Origin: Oscillospiraceae bacterium
Lineage (GTDB): Bacteria > Bacillota > Clostridia > Oscillospirales > Ruminococcaceae
Reading direction: 5' to 3'
Length of the DNA stretch: 64,000 bases
NCBI GenBank assembly: GCA_021201235.1
Contig: JAJQFI010000008.1
Location: forward strand, 62,001-126,000
The notes under the pieces are model-generated. The model was not told the origin of the DNA. It worked only from the letters and a program-made list of their open reading frames with translations, and did no database searches. Shown here piece by piece: positions 23,470 to 36,345 of this stretch (the first letter of the stretch is position 1; each line of letters opens with the position of its first letter). The position numbers were made by a program, and so were the translations under genes.

Positions 23470-24678
23470 ATGAGCTATACTCCCGACGAAATTCTCCAGT
23501 ATATCGAGGAAGAGGATGTTAAGTTCATCCGCTTGGCGTTCTGCGATGTTTTCGGAACACCGAAAAACATTTCCATCATGCCGAACGAGATGAGACGTGC
23601 CTTCGAGCAGGGTATCTCGATAGATTCCTCCGCAATCGCCGGCTTCGGCGACGAAAGCCGCTCGGACATGCTCCTTATCCCCGACCCTTCGGAGATATCC
23701 ATTCTCCCCTGGAGACCGGAGCACGGAAGAGTCGTAAGAATGTTTTGCACCGTTTGCAATCCCGACAAAACAGTCTTTGAAGCGGACACAAGAAGCTTGC
23801 TCAAGAAGACTGCGGAGGAGCTCAAAGCCGAAGGATTCGAATTCAATTTCGGTCCCGAGACGGAGTTTTATCTCTTCAAGCGTGACGAAAACGGCGAGCC
23901 CACGAAGATTCCCTATGACCATGCGGGCTATATGGATATAGCGCCCGAGGACAAGGGCGAAAACGTCCGCCGTGAAATCTGCTTGACGCTTGAGCAGATG
24001 GGCATCGTGCCGGAATCCTCCCACCACGAGGAGGGTCCGAGCCAGAATAAAATCAGCTTCAGATATTCGGACGCCCTCAAAGCCGCAGACCATGCGATTA
24101 CATTCCGCTCGGTTGTAAAGACCATCGCCGCAAGGAACGGACTTGTTGCGGACTTCTCACCGAAGCCGCTCGACGGTTTTCCCGGCAACGGCATGCACAT
24201 AAATATCTCCGCCGTCTGTAACGGCGAGGATGTCCTTTCCTATGCCACGGCAGGTATACTAAAACACATTTCCGAAATAACGCTGTTTTTAAATTCCCAT
24301 CCCGATTCATACAAAAGATTCGGTGCAAACAAAGCACCCCTCTATATATCATGGTCGGAGCAGAACCGCTCCCAGCTCATAAGAATTCCCGCAACCAAGT
24401 GTGAATACAAGAGAGCGGAGCTAAGGTCTCCCGACCCGATGTGCAACCCTTATCTCGCACTTTTACTTCTCATGAAGGCTATGGCGGACGGAATCAGGAA
24501 CAAGCTTCCCCTCTGTCCTCCGACCGACATAAATCTCTTCAAGGCGGCACTGAAGGAGCTTTCGGGCTTCGAAATGCTCCCAAGAAGCCTCGGTGAAGCC
24601 GTTACTGCGGCTCAGGACTCCGATTTCGTCAGAGCCTCGGTTCCGCAGTCGATAATCGACAACTACTCTTCAAGGTAA
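23470..24678 (+). CDS. Glutamine synthetase type I homologue with altered active site
   Basis: 402 aa, about 40 shorter than typical GlnA. Fold and many landmarks are intact: GPETEF (E130, E132), SHHE (E187), GMH (H243), NRS (R300) and RAELRSPDP (E317, R319). Two acidic residues are lost: the family motif GPGQNEI is GPSQNKI (K194 in place of the n1 metal-ligand Glu), and the flap Glu that binds and deprotonates ammonium is K288 in GANKAP. Catalysis is therefore doubtful, and a regulatory or scaffold role beside the ANTAR gene is possible. Codons are AAA at both places. Confidence 0.85.
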   Translation: MSYTPDEILQYIEEEDVKFIRLAFCDVFGTPKNISIMPNEMRRAFEQGISIDSSAIAGFGDESRSDMLLIPDPSEISILPWRPEHGRVVRMFCTVCNPDKTVFEADTRSLLKKTAEELKAEGFEFNFGPETEFYLFKRDENGEPTKIPYDHAGYMDIAPEDKGENVRREICLTLEQMGIVPESSHHEEGPSQNKISFRYSDALKAADHAITFRSVVKTIAARNGLVADFSPKPLDGFPGNGMHINISAVCNGEDVLSYATAGILKHISEITLFLNSHPDSYKRFGANKAPLYISWSEQNRSQLIRIPATKCEYKRAELRSPDPMCNPYLALLLLMKAMADGIRNKLPLCPPTDINLFKAALKELSGFEMLPRSLGEAVTAAQDSDFVRASVPQSIIDNYSSR

Positions 24679-24726
24679 ACCAATCCATATAGTCTCTAAC
24701 GCCATATTAAACCGGGGGTCGTGAAA

Positions 24727-26960
<2,234 letters not shown>

Positions 26961-26966
26961 TATAAG

Positions 26967-28421
26967 ATGAATGAAATTCACGAGGAGTGCGGGATTTTCG
27001 GGGTTTATGCTCCGGATACAAGACGACTCTCGGATATGGTTTACTATGGGTTGTATGCTCTGCAACACCGTGGGCAGGAAAGCTGCGGCATGGTTGTTTG
27101 CGACGACGGGCTTTTCTATTCCCATAAGGACCTTGGACTTGTGGGCGAAGTGTTTACAAAAGAGGCTATCGCTTCGCTCCCCTCGGGACAGATGGCTGTC
27201 GGGCACGTCCGTTACGGCACCACCGGCGGCACCAGCAGGCAGAATTGCCAGCCTATCGAAGTAAACCACTGCAAGGGCAGACTTGCTCTTGCACATAACG
27301 GAAATTTAACGAACGCCTATGAGCTTCGGGCTCGCCTCGAGCTCTCGGGCGCCATATTCCACACAACCAGCGACACCGAAACCATAGCTTATATTGTCAC
27401 GCAGGAGCGATTGACCGCACCCTCAATTGAGGAAGCGGTGAACCGCGCCGCTTGGCGTTTGGAGGGTGCATATTCCCTCGTATTCATGTCGGCAACGAAG
27501 CTGATTGCCATGAGAGATGCGCACGGCTTCCGTCCCCTTTGTTACGGCAAAACGCCCGACGGATGCTATATCGTCACGTCGGAAAGCTGTGCCTTGGCGG
27601 CTGTTGGAGCTGAATTCATAAGAGACATTCTCCCCGGCGAAATCGTCGTCTTCGACGAGAACGGTGTCTACTCAATCACCGACCACTGCGGCAAGAAGCC
27701 GGAAAGGCTCTGCGTTTTCGAGTATATCTACTTTGCACGCTCTGATTCCGTGATAAACGGCGTTTCGGTTCATGCGGCAAGGAGAAAAGCAGGCGAGCTT
27801 CTCGCCAAGAGTCACCCCGTCGAGGCAGATGTCGTCATCGGCGTGCCCGATTCTGGACTCGATGCGGCACTCGGCTATTCGATGGCTTCGGGGATTCCGT
27901 ATGAATTAGGATTCATCAAAAATAAATACGTCGGCAGGACATTTATCTCGCCGACACAGAGCGACAGGCTCGATCAGGTCAGAATCAAGCTGAGCCCGAT
28001 AAGTGAAGCGGTCACGGGGAAGCGCGTTATAATGATTGACGACTCAATCGTCAGAGGCACGACGAGTGCGCAGATTGTGAAGCTTCTCCGCAATGCCGGC
28101 GCAACCGAGGTTCACGTCAGGATTTCGTCGCCGCCGTTCCTGAATCCCTGCTACTACGGCACGGACATTGATTCCGAAAACGGGCTGATTGCATGCAGTC
28201 ACACGGTCGATGAAATCGCCGAAATCATCGGTGCGGACAGTCTCGGATATCTCCCGACGGAGGATTTAAAAGTTCTCGCCGAGAGCGAAAACATCTGCAC
28301 ATCCTGCTTCACGGGAGATTATCCGACAGGGATTCCCGTCCACACGGACAAGGGTCGCTTCGAGGGAAAATTATCCGAAGCGAAGCCGCAAAAATCCAGA
28401 GTTTATAAATCCAAAAACTAA
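26967..28421 (+). CDS. purF: Amidophosphoribosyltransferase
   Basis: 484 aa. N-terminal nucleophile glutaminase starting at Cys8 after a seven-residue propeptide (MNEIHEE), as in the Bacillus-type enzyme. The PRPP motif VIMIDDSIVRGTT lies near residue 353, and Cys residues near positions 250, 393 and 446-449 (CTSC) fit the 4Fe-4S cluster of this type. First committed step of purine synthesis, consuming glutamine. Six bases after pyrG. Confidence 0.97.
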   Translation: MNEIHEECGIFGVYAPDTRRLSDMVYYGLYALQHRGQESCGMVVCDDGLFYSHKDLGLVGEVFTKEAIASLPSGQMAVGHVRYGTTGGTSRQNCQPIEVNHCKGRLALAHNGNLTNAYELRARLELSGAIFHTTSDTETIAYIVTQERLTAPSIEEAVNRAAWRLEGAYSLVFMSATKLIAMRDAHGFRPLCYGKTPDGCYIVTSESCALAAVGAEFIRDILPGEIVVFDENGVYSITDHCGKKPERLCVFEYIYFARSDSVINGVSVHAARRKAGELLAKSHPVEADVVIGVPDSGLDAALGYSMASGIPYELGFIKNKYVGRTFISPTQSDRLDQVRIKLSPISEAVTGKRVIMIDDSIVRGTTSAQIVKLLRNAGATEVHVRISSPPFLNPCYYGTDIDSENGLIACSHTVDEIAEIIGADSLGYLPTEDLKVLAESENICTSCFTGDYPTGIPVHTDKGRFEGKLSEAKPQKSRVYKSKN

Positions 28422-28452
28422 TATATTCAAACACTTTTAGGAGGACATTATC

Positions 28453-29154
28453 ATGAACAAGCTTTATGAAGGAAAGTCGAAAATCGTCTATGAGGGCATA
28501 GAGCCCGGCACTTGTGTAATCAAGTACAAGGACACCGCAACCGCAGGAAACGGCATCAAGAAGGAAGATCTCCCCGGCAAGGGAATCCTCAACGCCAAGA
28601 TTTCGAACCTCATCTTCGAGTATCTTGCAAAGAACGGCGTAAAGACCCATCTTATCGAAGTGCTCAGTGAGACTGAGGTTTTGGTCAAGAAAGCCGACAT
28701 CGTTATGGTCGAGGTTATTGTAAGAAACGTTGCCGCAGGAAGCTTCTCGAAGAAGTACGGCGTTCCGGAGGGCACTAAGCTCCTTAACACCGTCACCGAA
28801 TTCAGCCTCAAGAGCGACGAATTGGGCGACCCGATGATCAACGACTGCCAGATTACCGCTCTCGGCGTTGCTACTCAGGCTGAGCTTGACGAGCTCAAGG
28901 CAGTTTCCCTGAAGGTTGACGAGCTCATGACTGAGCTGTTCCTTAAGTGCGGCATCAAGCTTATCGACTTCAAGCTCGAATTCGGCAGAGTTGACGGCGA
29001 ACTCCTCCTCTGCGACGAAATCTCCCCCGACTCCTGCAGACTCTGGGATGCCGAGACAGACGAGAAGCTTGACAAAGACCGCTTCCGCAGAGACCTCGGT
29101 AACGTCCTCGACGGCTACAGAGATGTTCTTGCAAGACTTGAAAACGCAATCTAA
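28453..29154 (+). CDS. purC: SAICAR synthetase
   Basis: 233 aa, matching bacterial PurC. N-terminal YEGKSKIVYE motif, RNVAAGSF near residue 91 and the LIDFKLEFG / DEISPDSCRLWD signature near residues 173-200. Joins aspartate to CAIR in purine synthesis. 31 bases after purF with GGAGG upstream. Confidence 0.97.
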   Translation: MNKLYEGKSKIVYEGIEPGTCVIKYKDTATAGNGIKKEDLPGKGILNAKISNLIFEYLAKNGVKTHLIEVLSETEVLVKKADIVMVEVIVRNVAAGSFSKKYGVPEGTKLLNTVTEFSLKSDELGDPMINDCQITALGVATQAELDELKAVSLKVDELMTELFLKCGIKLIDFKLEFGRVDGELLLCDEISPDSCRLWDAETDEKLDKDRFRRDLGNVLDGYRDVLARLENAI

Positions 29155-29177
29155 AATAATCGGAGGTTTAAACCCCT

Positions 29178-30602
29178 ATGACAGATAAATACGAAAACCC
29201 GCTTTGCAAGCGGTATGCGGGCGAGAAGATGCAGAAAATCTTCTCCGACGACACCAAGTTCTCGACATGGCGCAAGCTCTGGGTTGCTCTTGCGGAGAGC
29301 GAAAAGGAGCTCGGGCTCGACATCACGGACGAACAGATCGCCGAAATGAAAGAGCACATCTACGACATTGACTATGAAGCGGCGGCGGCAAGAGAAAAAG
29401 TCGTCCGTCACGACGTCATGGCGCATATCTACGCCTATGGCTTGGTCTGCCCGAAGGCGAAGCCGATAATCCACCTCGGTGCGACAAGCTGTTATGTCGG
29501 AGACAACACGGATATCATCTTGCAGAGAGATGCTCTGCTTCGAATCAGAAGCCTGCTCGTGACCGCTATCTCGGCGCTTTGCGACTTTGCGGAGAAGTAT
29601 AAGGATCTCCCCTGCTTGGCATACACCCACTTCCAGGCGGCACAGCCGACAACCCTCGGCAAACGCGCAACGCTCTGGCTTCAGGACCTCGTTATGGATC
29701 TTGAGAGGCTCGACTTTACACTCTCGAATCTCAAGCTCCTCGGTTGCAGAGGCACAACCGGAACGGGCGCAAGCTTCCTTAAGCTCTTCGGCGGGGACAA
29801 GGAAAAGGTTCGTAAGCTTGAACAGCTTATTGCTGAGAAGATGGGCTTTGAGGCTGCTTATTCCGTAAGCGGACAAACTTATACCAGAAAAGTGGACTAT
29901 TACTCGCTGTCGGTTCTTTCGGGAATCGCTCAGAGTGCCCACAAGTTCTCGAACGATATAAGACTTCTGTCGCACCTCAAGGAAGTCGACGAGCCCTTCG
30001 AGGCGGGACAGGTCGGTTCCTCGGCTATGGCTTATAAGCGTAATCCGATGCGTTCGGAGAGAATTGCTTCCCTTGCGAGATACGTCACCGTCGATGCCCT
30101 GAATCCGGCACTCACCGCAAGTGAGCAGTGGTTCGAGAGAACCCTTGACGACTCGGCAAACCGCAGAATCAGCATTCCCGAAGCCTTCCTGGCTACCGAC
30201 GGAATCCTGAGCCTCTATATAAACATTATCAGCGGCTTGAAGGTCTATCCGAAGATAATTGCGAGACACTTGCAGAGCGAGCTTCCGTTCATGGCGACCG
30301 AGAACATCCTTATGTACTGCGTCAAGAAGGGCGGCGACCGCCAGACCCTCCACGAGGCTATCAGAACCCATTCTGTTGCCGCGGCGACCGACATCAAGGA
30401 AGGCGGAGACGGAAATCTTATCTCGAGAATCGCAAGCGACCCGATTTTTGGGTTGACAGAAGACGAAATCCAGAGTATTATAGATGAAGGCGGTTTCACA
30501 GGTCTTGCTTCCGACCAGGCAGCGGAGTATGTCAACTACGTCAGAACAGAGATACTTCCCAACGAGGGAAAAAAAGCCGACGACGTCACTATAAACGTTT
30601 AA
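29178..30602 (+). CDS. purB: Adenylosuccinate lyase
   Basis: 474 aa, fumarase/aspartase superfamily. The signature loop SSAMAYKRNPMRSE (near residue 277) carries the catalytic Ser; HLGATSCYVGDN and TTGTGASFL are further substrate motifs. Splits SAICAR and adenylosuccinate to release fumarate, acting twice in purine synthesis. 23 bases after purC. Confidence 0.97.
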   Translation: MTDKYENPLCKRYAGEKMQKIFSDDTKFSTWRKLWVALAESEKELGLDITDEQIAEMKEHIYDIDYEAAAAREKVVRHDVMAHIYAYGLVCPKAKPIIHLGATSCYVGDNTDIILQRDALLRIRSLLVTAISALCDFAEKYKDLPCLAYTHFQAAQPTTLGKRATLWLQDLVMDLERLDFTLSNLKLLGCRGTTGTGASFLKLFGGDKEKVRKLEQLIAEKMGFEAAYSVSGQTYTRKVDYYSLSVLSGIAQSAHKFSNDIRLLSHLKEVDEPFEAGQVGSSAMAYKRNPMRSERIASLARYVTVDALNPALTASEQWFERTLDDSANRRISIPEAFLATDGILSLYINIISGLKVYPKIIARHLQSELPFMATENILMYCVKKGGDRQTLHEAIRTHSVAAATDIKEGGDGNLISRIASDPIFGLTEDEIQSIIDEGGFTGLASDQAAEYVNYVRTEILPNEGKKADDVTINV

Positions 30603-30645
30603 AAGCGTTTTCAGCAAAAGCTTTAAAATAGAAAGGAAAAGGCAT

Positions 30646-31914
30646 ATGCTTACAGCAATAGTTGGAATCAACTGGGGCGACGAAGGAAAAGGCAGAATGG
30701 TTGACCTTCTGTCGAAGGACTTCGACATCATCTGCCGCTATCAGGGCGGCAACAACGCGGGACACACCGTTATCAACGAGAGAGGAAGCTTCGTTCTGAA
30801 TCTTCTCCCTTCGGGAATCTTCCACGAGACGGCTGTCAACGTCATGGGCGGAGGAATGGTCGTTGACCTTGAGCACCTTTGCCACGAAATGGCTTCCCTG
30901 CGTGAAAAAAGGATTGAAATCACTCCCGAAAACCTCAAAATCAGCGACAAAGCTACCATATGCCTGCCCTATCACAAGGAGCTCGACATCATGGAGGAGG
31001 ATCGCCTCAAGGACAAGAAGTTCGGCTCGACCCGCAGAGGCATTGCTCCCGTCTATGCGGACAAGTACATGAAGAAGAGCTTAAGAATGAGCGACCTCCA
31101 GAACCCCGACACCCTTGAAGAAAAGGTAAAAGATATCGTCGAGTGGAAGAACTTAACCTTCAAGGGCTACGGTCACGAGCTCATAAATGCCGATGAGATT
31201 TTAGCATGGCTCAAGAAGTACGGCGACGAGATTCTCCCGTATATCACCGACGTTTCCTCTTACCTCGAGAAGGCGGCTGACGACGGAAAGAATATCATGT
31301 TCGAGGCACAGCTTGGAGCTCTTCGCGACATCGACTACGGAATTTACCCCTACACCTCTTCTTCGCAGACCCTTGCCCACTATGCACCCATCGGCGCCGG
31401 AATCCCCGGGAGAAAGCTTGACTGCTCCATCGGCATCATGAAGGCATATTCGACCTGCGTCGGCGAAGGACCGTTCACATGCGAAATGTTCGGCGAAGAG
31501 GCTGAGGCTTTAAGAGCCGCAGGCGGAGAATACGGTGCCGCTACCGGAAGACCCCGTAGAGTCGGGCCCTTCGACGTTTCCGCTTCGAAGTACGGAGTAA
31601 GAGTTCAGGGAGCTGACTGCCTCGTTCTTACCAAGTTAGACGTTCTTTCCTATATGGACAAGATTCCCGTTTGCGTTCACTACGAGGTTGACGGCGAAAT
31701 CACCGACACCTTCCCGACAGGCGACAAGCTTGAGCGTGCAAAGCCGGTTGTAGAATATGTCAAGGGCTTCGGCGACGTTTCAAAGTGCCGCAAAAAGGAA
31801 GACCTCCCCGAGGACGCTCTTAACTACATTCGCCTTATCGAGCACGCAGTCGGTTGCCCGATAAAGTACGTTTCCGTAGGTGCGGAAAGAGACGAATACA
31901 TTACAATGTTCTGA
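30646..31914 (+). CDS. purA: Adenylosuccinate synthetase
   Basis: 422 aa. GTP-binding start WGDEGKGRMVD (residues 9-19) and GGNNAGHT (near 37-44); the KLDVLS and TKLDVL nucleotide-base motif is near residue 327. Joins IMP and aspartate toward AMP. 43 bases after purB; a stem-loop follows. Confidence 0.97.
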   Translation: MLTAIVGINWGDEGKGRMVDLLSKDFDIICRYQGGNNAGHTVINERGSFVLNLLPSGIFHETAVNVMGGGMVVDLEHLCHEMASLREKRIEITPENLKISDKATICLPYHKELDIMEEDRLKDKKFGSTRRGIAPVYADKYMKKSLRMSDLQNPDTLEEKVKDIVEWKNLTFKGYGHELINADEILAWLKKYGDEILPYITDVSSYLEKAADDGKNIMFEAQLGALRDIDYGIYPYTSSSQTLAHYAPIGAGIPGRKLDCSIGIMKAYSTCVGEGPFTCEMFGEEAEALRAAGGEYGAATGRPRRVGPFDVSASKYGVRVQGADCLVLTKLDVLSYMDKIPVCVHYEVDGEITDTFPTGDKLERAKPVVEYVKGFGDVSKCRKKEDLPEDALNYIRLIEHAVGCPIKYVSVGAERDEYITMF

Positions 31915-31927
31915 TAAATCACAGCAA

Positions 31928-31957
31928 GCGTTTATCGGCTTTATTGCCGGTAAACGC
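31928..31957 (+). promoter_or_regulatory. Stem-loop between purA and carA
   Basis: GCGTTTA and CGGC pair with GCCG and TAAACGC around a short T-rich loop. No T-run follows, so it is not a standard terminator; more likely an mRNA-processing or stability element in the 76-base gap. Confidence 0.6.
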
Positions 31958-31990
31958 CTAACTGAAACATAAGGAGGCAAACTCTAAAAA

Positions 31991-33094
31991 ATGAGAGAGT
32001 ATGACCGCAAGCTAATTACGGAGGACGGAAGCGAGTACCTCGGGTACGGTTTCGGAAGCTCGGACGAACGAGTGCTGGAGCTTGTATTCAACACTTCCAT
32101 GGTCGGCTATCAGGAGATAGTATCAGATCCGTCCTATACCGATCAGATGGTCGTTATGACCTATCCGATTATCGGAAGCTACGGAATTAACGACGACGAC
32201 TTCGAGACGAAGTACCCGTCAATCGGGGCTTTGGTCGTGAGAGATTACAACGATATGCCGTCGAATTTCCGTTATATAAAGACACTTTCGGAGCTTCTGG
32301 AAGAGAACAATATTCCCGGTATCAGCGGAGTTGACACCCGTAAACTCACCCGCAGTATCCGCGATTTTGGCTCCCGCAGGGCTCTTATTACTGATATTTC
32401 CACAACCCTTGAAGATGGTCTTGAAATCATCAGGAACACCCCCGTTCCACACGATGCCGTTTCGAGAGTCAGCACAAAGAAGCGCTGGTATTCGAGAACC
32501 TCGAACCCGCAGTATAACGTCGTTGCTCTTGACTGCGGAATCAAACTCAACATTGTTCGCTCCCTCAACCGTAAGGGCTGCAACGTTACCATTGTCCCCT
32601 ACGACATCACTGCCGAAGAGGTCATTTTCATGAAGCCCGACGGAGTCTTCCTTTCAAACGGTCCCGGCGACCCGGAGGATGTCACCCCGGCGGTCGAGCT
32701 CGTCAAGGGGCTTCGGGGCAAATATCCGATATTCGGCATCTGCCTCGGGCATCAGGTTATATCGCTAGCATACGGTGCGAAGACATATAAACTCAAGTTC
32801 GGGCACCGCGGCGGAAACCACCCGGTCAAGAACCTTTCGACCGGAAAGCTTGAAATCACTTCACAGAACCACAGCTACGCCGTCGACCCGAGTAGCCTTG
32901 AGGGCACTGGGCTTGAAGTCACGCACATAAATCTTCTTGACAACACCATCGAGGGCGTTGAATGCAAGGAAGACAGAGTTTTCAGCGTTCAGTATCACCC
33001 GGAAAGTGCGCCCGGTCCCGAGGATTCCGGGTACCTGTTCGATAAATTCCTTGATTACATGAAGGAGGCGAAGCTAAATGCCGAAGAGAACTGA
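31991..33094 (+). CDS. carA: Carbamoyl-phosphate synthase small (glutaminase) subunit
   Basis: 367 aa. N-terminal CPSase_sm domain and class I glutaminase with FGICLGHQ (Cys near residue 250), HRGGNHPV and [10 protein letters not shown]. Supplies ammonia from glutamine to CarB for pyrimidine and arginine synthesis. AAGGAGG upstream; the 3' end overlaps carB by 17 bases. Confidence 0.97.
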   Translation: MREYDRKLITEDGSEYLGYGFGSSDERVLELVFNTSMVGYQEIVSDPSYTDQMVVMTYPIIGSYGINDDDFETKYPSIGALVVRDYNDMPSNFRYIKTLSELLEENNIPGISGVDTRKLTRSIRDFGSRRALITDISTTLEDGLEIIRNTPVPHDAVSRVSTKKRWYSRTSNPQYNVVALDCGIKLNIVRSLNRKGCNVTIVPYDITAEEVIFMKPDGVFLSNGPGDPEDVTPAVELVKGLRGKYPIFGICLGHQVISLAYGAKTYKLKFGHRGGNHPVKNLSTGKLEITSQNHSYAVDPSSLEGTGLEVTHINLLDNTIEGVECKEDRVFSVQYHPESAPGPEDSGYLFDKFLDYMKEAKLNAEEN

Positions 33095-36000
33095 TATAAA
33101 GAAGGTTCTGGTTATAGGCTCGGGACCGATTGTAATCGGACAAGCCGCGGAATTTGACTACGCCGGAACTCAGGCGTGCCTGGCTCTCAAAGAAGAGGGC
33201 TATGAAGTAGTGCTTGCCAACTCGAACCCCGCCACCATCATGACCGACACCCTGATTGCGGACAAGGTTTATATGGAGCCACTGACGCTCGAATACCTCG
33301 CCCGAATCTGCCGCTATGAAAGACCCGACGCTATCGTCCCCGGAATCGGCGGACAGACGGGACTTAACCTTGCGATGCAGCTTGCCAAGAAGGGCGTTTT
33401 GCAGGAATGCGAAATCGAGCTCTTGGGCACTGACGCCGAAAGCATCGAGTGCGCCGAGGACAGAGAAAAGTTCAAAGAGCTATGCGAGAGCATCGGCGAG
33501 CCGGTCGTCCCCTCCGAGATTACATATTCAATCGAAGAGGGCTTGAAAGCCGCCGAGGATATCGGTTACCCCGTAATCTTAAGACCCGCATTCACACTCG
33601 GAGGCACAGGCGGAGGATTTGTCAATAACCCCGAAGAGATGAAGGTTATGATGAAGAACGCTCTGGCGCTTTCCCCCGTCCATCAAGTTCTTGTCGAGAA
33701 GAGCATCAAGGGCTACAAAGAGATTGAATACGAGGTCATGCACGACGCAAACGACACCGCCATTACTGTTTGTAACATGGAAAACCTCGACCCTGTCGGA
33801 ATCCATACCGGCGACTCAATCGTTGTGGCACCGAGCCAGACTCTCACGAATAAAGAGTACCATATGCTCAGAAACAGCGCTCTCAAGATTATAAGAGCCC
33901 TGAAGGTCAAGGGCGGATGCAACGTCCAGTTTGCACTCGATCCTCAGTCATTCAGATATTACGTTATAGAAGTAAACCCGAGAGTTTCGCGCTCTTCTGC
34001 TCTTGCTTCCAAGGCGAGCGGCTACCCGATTGCGAGAGTTTCGGCGAAGATTGCCGTTGGCATGAACCTTGACGAGATTCAGCTTGTCAACACTCCCGCA
34101 TGCTTCGAGCCGTCGCTCGACTATGTCGTCACGAAGATGCCCCGCTTCCCGTTTGATAAGTTCGCAAGCGCTTCGAACGTCCTTTCAACTCAGATGAAGG
34201 CGACCGGAGAGGTCATGAGCGTCGGAAGAACGATGGAGGAAAGCTTACTCAAGGCGATTCGTTCGCTCGAGGACGGCAAGAACCACATCCACATGGCGAA
34301 GTTCGACTCGGAGCATATGACTACCGACGAGCTCTTAGCCTACATCCGCGAGGGCACCGACGACAGAATCTATGCCATTTCACAGCTGATGTGGATGGGC
34401 GTCGACCACTCGAGAATCTGCAACATCACCGGAATCGACATGTTCTTCTTGGACAAAATCAAGAATATTGTCGACTTCGAGAAAGAGCTCGAGGCTTCTC
34501 CTCACTCCGAAAAGCTCTTGAGAGAGGCGAAGAAGATGGGCTTCTCCGACTCCTACATTGCGGAGCTCTGGAAGACCACCGAGGACGATGTTTACGAAGA
34601 GCGTTGCAATGCGGATATCTATCCCGTCTACAAGATGATAGACACCTGCGCGAGCGAGTTCGACAGCTATGTCCCCTACTTCTATTCGACCTACGAGGAC
34701 GAGGAAGAGTCGATAGTTTCCGACAGAAAGAAGATTATAGTCCTCGGCTCCGGTCCTATCCGAATCGGTCAGGGCGTTGAGTTCGACTATTCAACCGTTC
34801 ACGCTATCAAGACCATCCGTGAAGCAGGATATGAGGCTATCGTAATAAACAACAACCCCGAGACCGTTTCTACAGATTATACCACAGCGGACAAGCTCTA
34901 TTTCGAGCCGCTGACCGTTGAGGACGTTATGAGCGTCATCCACCATGAGAACCCGATTGGAGTTATCGCGACCCTCGGAGGTCAGACGGCGGTAAACCTG
35001 GCGGCTCCTCTTGCGAAGAGGGGCGTTAAGATTATCGGAACCGACTGCGACGCCATCGAAAAGGCGGAGAACAGAGACGCATTCGACGCGGTCATCCGTA
35101 GCTTAGGAATCCCGAACCCGACGGGAGATGCTGTTACCAATATTGAGGACGGTGTAAAGGTTGCCGAGAGAATCGGCTATCCCGTTCTTGTCAGACCGTC
35201 GTTTGTTCTCGGCGGAAGGGCGATGGAGATTGTCGCTACAGAGGAAATGCTCCGGCACTACCTCAAGAACGCCGTTGAGGTCGACGTTGACAAGCCGGTG
35301 CTCGTTGACAAATACGTCATGGGCAAGGAGGTCGAGGTCGACGCTATCTGCGACGGCGAGGAGGTCTTCATCCCCGGAATCATGGAGCTGGTCGAGAGAA
35401 CCGGCGTCCACTCGGGCGACAGCATGAGCGTATACCCGCCGTTCAGCATTTCGCAGGCTGTAAAGGACACCATCAACGATTACACGACCCAGCTCGGCTT
35501 GGGCATCGGCATAAAGGGACTCTTCAACATCCAGTTCATAGTCGACAAGGAGGACAACGTTTCGGTCATCGAAGTAAACCCGAGAGCATCAAGAAGCGTG
35601 CCGTTCCTCTCGAAGTCGACCGGCATCAATCTCGTAAGCGTTGCGACGAAGGTTATGCTCGGGCAGAGCCTCAAGGAACAGGGCATCACCGACATGACTC
35701 CGAAGGAAAAGAACCGTTGGTACGTCAAGGCTCCGGCGTTCTCCTTCGAGAAGCTCACCGGCATGGATTCCTACCTCTCGCCTGAGATGAAGTCGACCGG
35801 CGAAGCTATCGGCTACGACGACAAGCTCAACCGTGCCGTTTATAAGGCTCTTCAGGCTTCAGGCATCAAGATGAAGGAATACGGCACCGTTATCGTGACG
35901 GTTGCCGACGAGGATAAAGAAGAAGCTTTGCCGCTCATCAGAAGATTCTATAACCTCGGTTATAACATCGAAGCTACGGCAGGCACCGCGAAATTCCTGA

Positions 36001-36263
36001 AAGAGCACGGCATCAGAACCCGTGTCAAGGGCAAGATAAGCGAAGGAAGCGACGAGATTCTCGACTCAATCCGTGCCGGCTACGTCAGCTACATCATCAA
36101 CACCCGTGCGGTTCTCTCCGGCGTCCACTATGAGGACGGCATCGAGATAAGACGTTGCGCCATCCAGAACGGCGTTACGACGTTTACGTCTCTTGATACG
36201 GTAAGGATTCTATTGGATGTTCTTGAGGACATGATTCCGCCGATTTCGACGATAGATGCTTAA
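33078..36263 (+). CDS. carB: Carbamoyl-phosphate synthase large subunit
   Basis: 1061 aa with the duplicated ATP-grasp architecture: the first half begins [19 protein letters not shown] and the second [17 protein letters not shown] near residue 556, with an MGS-like allosteric domain at the C-terminus (about 930-1055). Makes carbamoyl phosphate from bicarbonate, ATP and ammonia. Last gene of the glutamine-centred run; its stop codon is the first three bases of a dispersed repeat. Confidence 0.98.
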   Translation: MPKRTDIKKVLVIGSGPIVIGQAAEFDYAGTQACLALKEEGYEVVLANSNPATIMTDTLIADKVYMEPLTLEYLARICRYERPDAIVPGIGGQTGLNLAMQLAKKGVLQECEIELLGTDAESIECAEDREKFKELCESIGEPVVPSEITYSIEEGLKAAEDIGYPVILRPAFTLGGTGGGFVNNPEEMKVMMKNALALSPVHQVLVEKSIKGYKEIEYEVMHDANDTAITVCNMENLDPVGIHTGDSIVVAPSQTLTNKEYHMLRNSALKIIRALKVKGGCNVQFALDPQSFRYYVIEVNPRVSRSSALASKASGYPIARVSAKIAVGMNLDEIQLVNTPACFEPSLDYVVTKMPRFPFDKFASASNVLSTQMKATGEVMSVGRTMEESLLKAIRSLEDGKNHIHMAKFDSEHMTTDELLAYIREGTDDRIYAISQLMWMGVDHSRICNITGIDMFFLDKIKNIVDFEKELEASPHSEKLLREAKKMGFSDSYIAELWKTTEDDVYEERCNADIYPVYKMIDTCASEFDSYVPYFYSTYEDEEESIVSDRKKIIVLGSGPIRIGQGVEFDYSTVHAIKTIREAGYEAIVINNNPETVSTDYTTADKLYFEPLTVEDVMSVIHHENPIGVIATLGGQTAVNLAAPLAKRGVKIIGTDCDAIEKAENRDAFDAVIRSLGIPNPTGDAVTNIEDGVKVAERIGYPVLVRPSFVLGGRAMEIVATEEMLRHYLKNAVEVDVDKPVLVDKYVMGKEVEVDAICDGEEVFIPGIMELVERTGVHSGDSMSVYPPFSISQAVKDTINDYTTQLGLGIGIKGLFNIQFIVDKEDNVSVIEVNPRASRSVPFLSKSTGINLVSVATKVMLGQSLKEQGITDMTPKEKNRWYVKAPAFSFEKLTGMDSYLSPEMKSTGEAIGYDDKLNRAVYKALQASGIKMKEYGTVIVTVADEDKEEALPLIRRFYNLGYNIEATAGTAKFLKEHGIRTRVKGKISEGSDEILDSIRAGYVSYIINTRAVLSGVHYEDGIEIRRCAIQNGVTTFTSLDTVRILLDVLEDMIPPISTIDA

Positions 36264-36312
36264 ACCCCTCCACCATGCTGCGCATGGTCCCCCTCCCCTT
36301 TCAGGGGAGGCT
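36261..36312 (+). repeat. 52-bp dispersed palindromic repeat, copy 1
   Basis: Starts TAAACCCCTCCACCATGC at the carB stop codon and contains two hairpins, ACCATG-N5-CATGGT and CCTCCCC-TTTCA-GGGGAGG. Identical in 51 of 52 positions to 60823-60874, which also begins on a stop codon. Confidence 0.9.
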
Positions 36313-36318
36313 TTTTTT
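36292..36318 (+). terminator. Terminator of the glutamine/nucleotide run, formed by the repeat
   Basis: CCTCCCC (36292-36298) pairs with GGGGAGG (36304-36310) and is followed by CTTTTTTT. The repeat itself therefore provides the transcript end for carB. Confidence 0.85.
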
Positions 36319-36345
36319 GCTCTCATAAAAGTTTGTGCAGAATAC

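Noticed and set aside
29151-30731. 526-codon open frame opposite purB
   Set aside because: Shadow of a well-conserved enzyme gene; no start signal and no recognisable protein features.
31915-31990. PyrR-binding attenuator or T-box before carA
   Set aside because: There is only a simple stem-loop with no terminator and no anti-antiterminator or T-box sequence.
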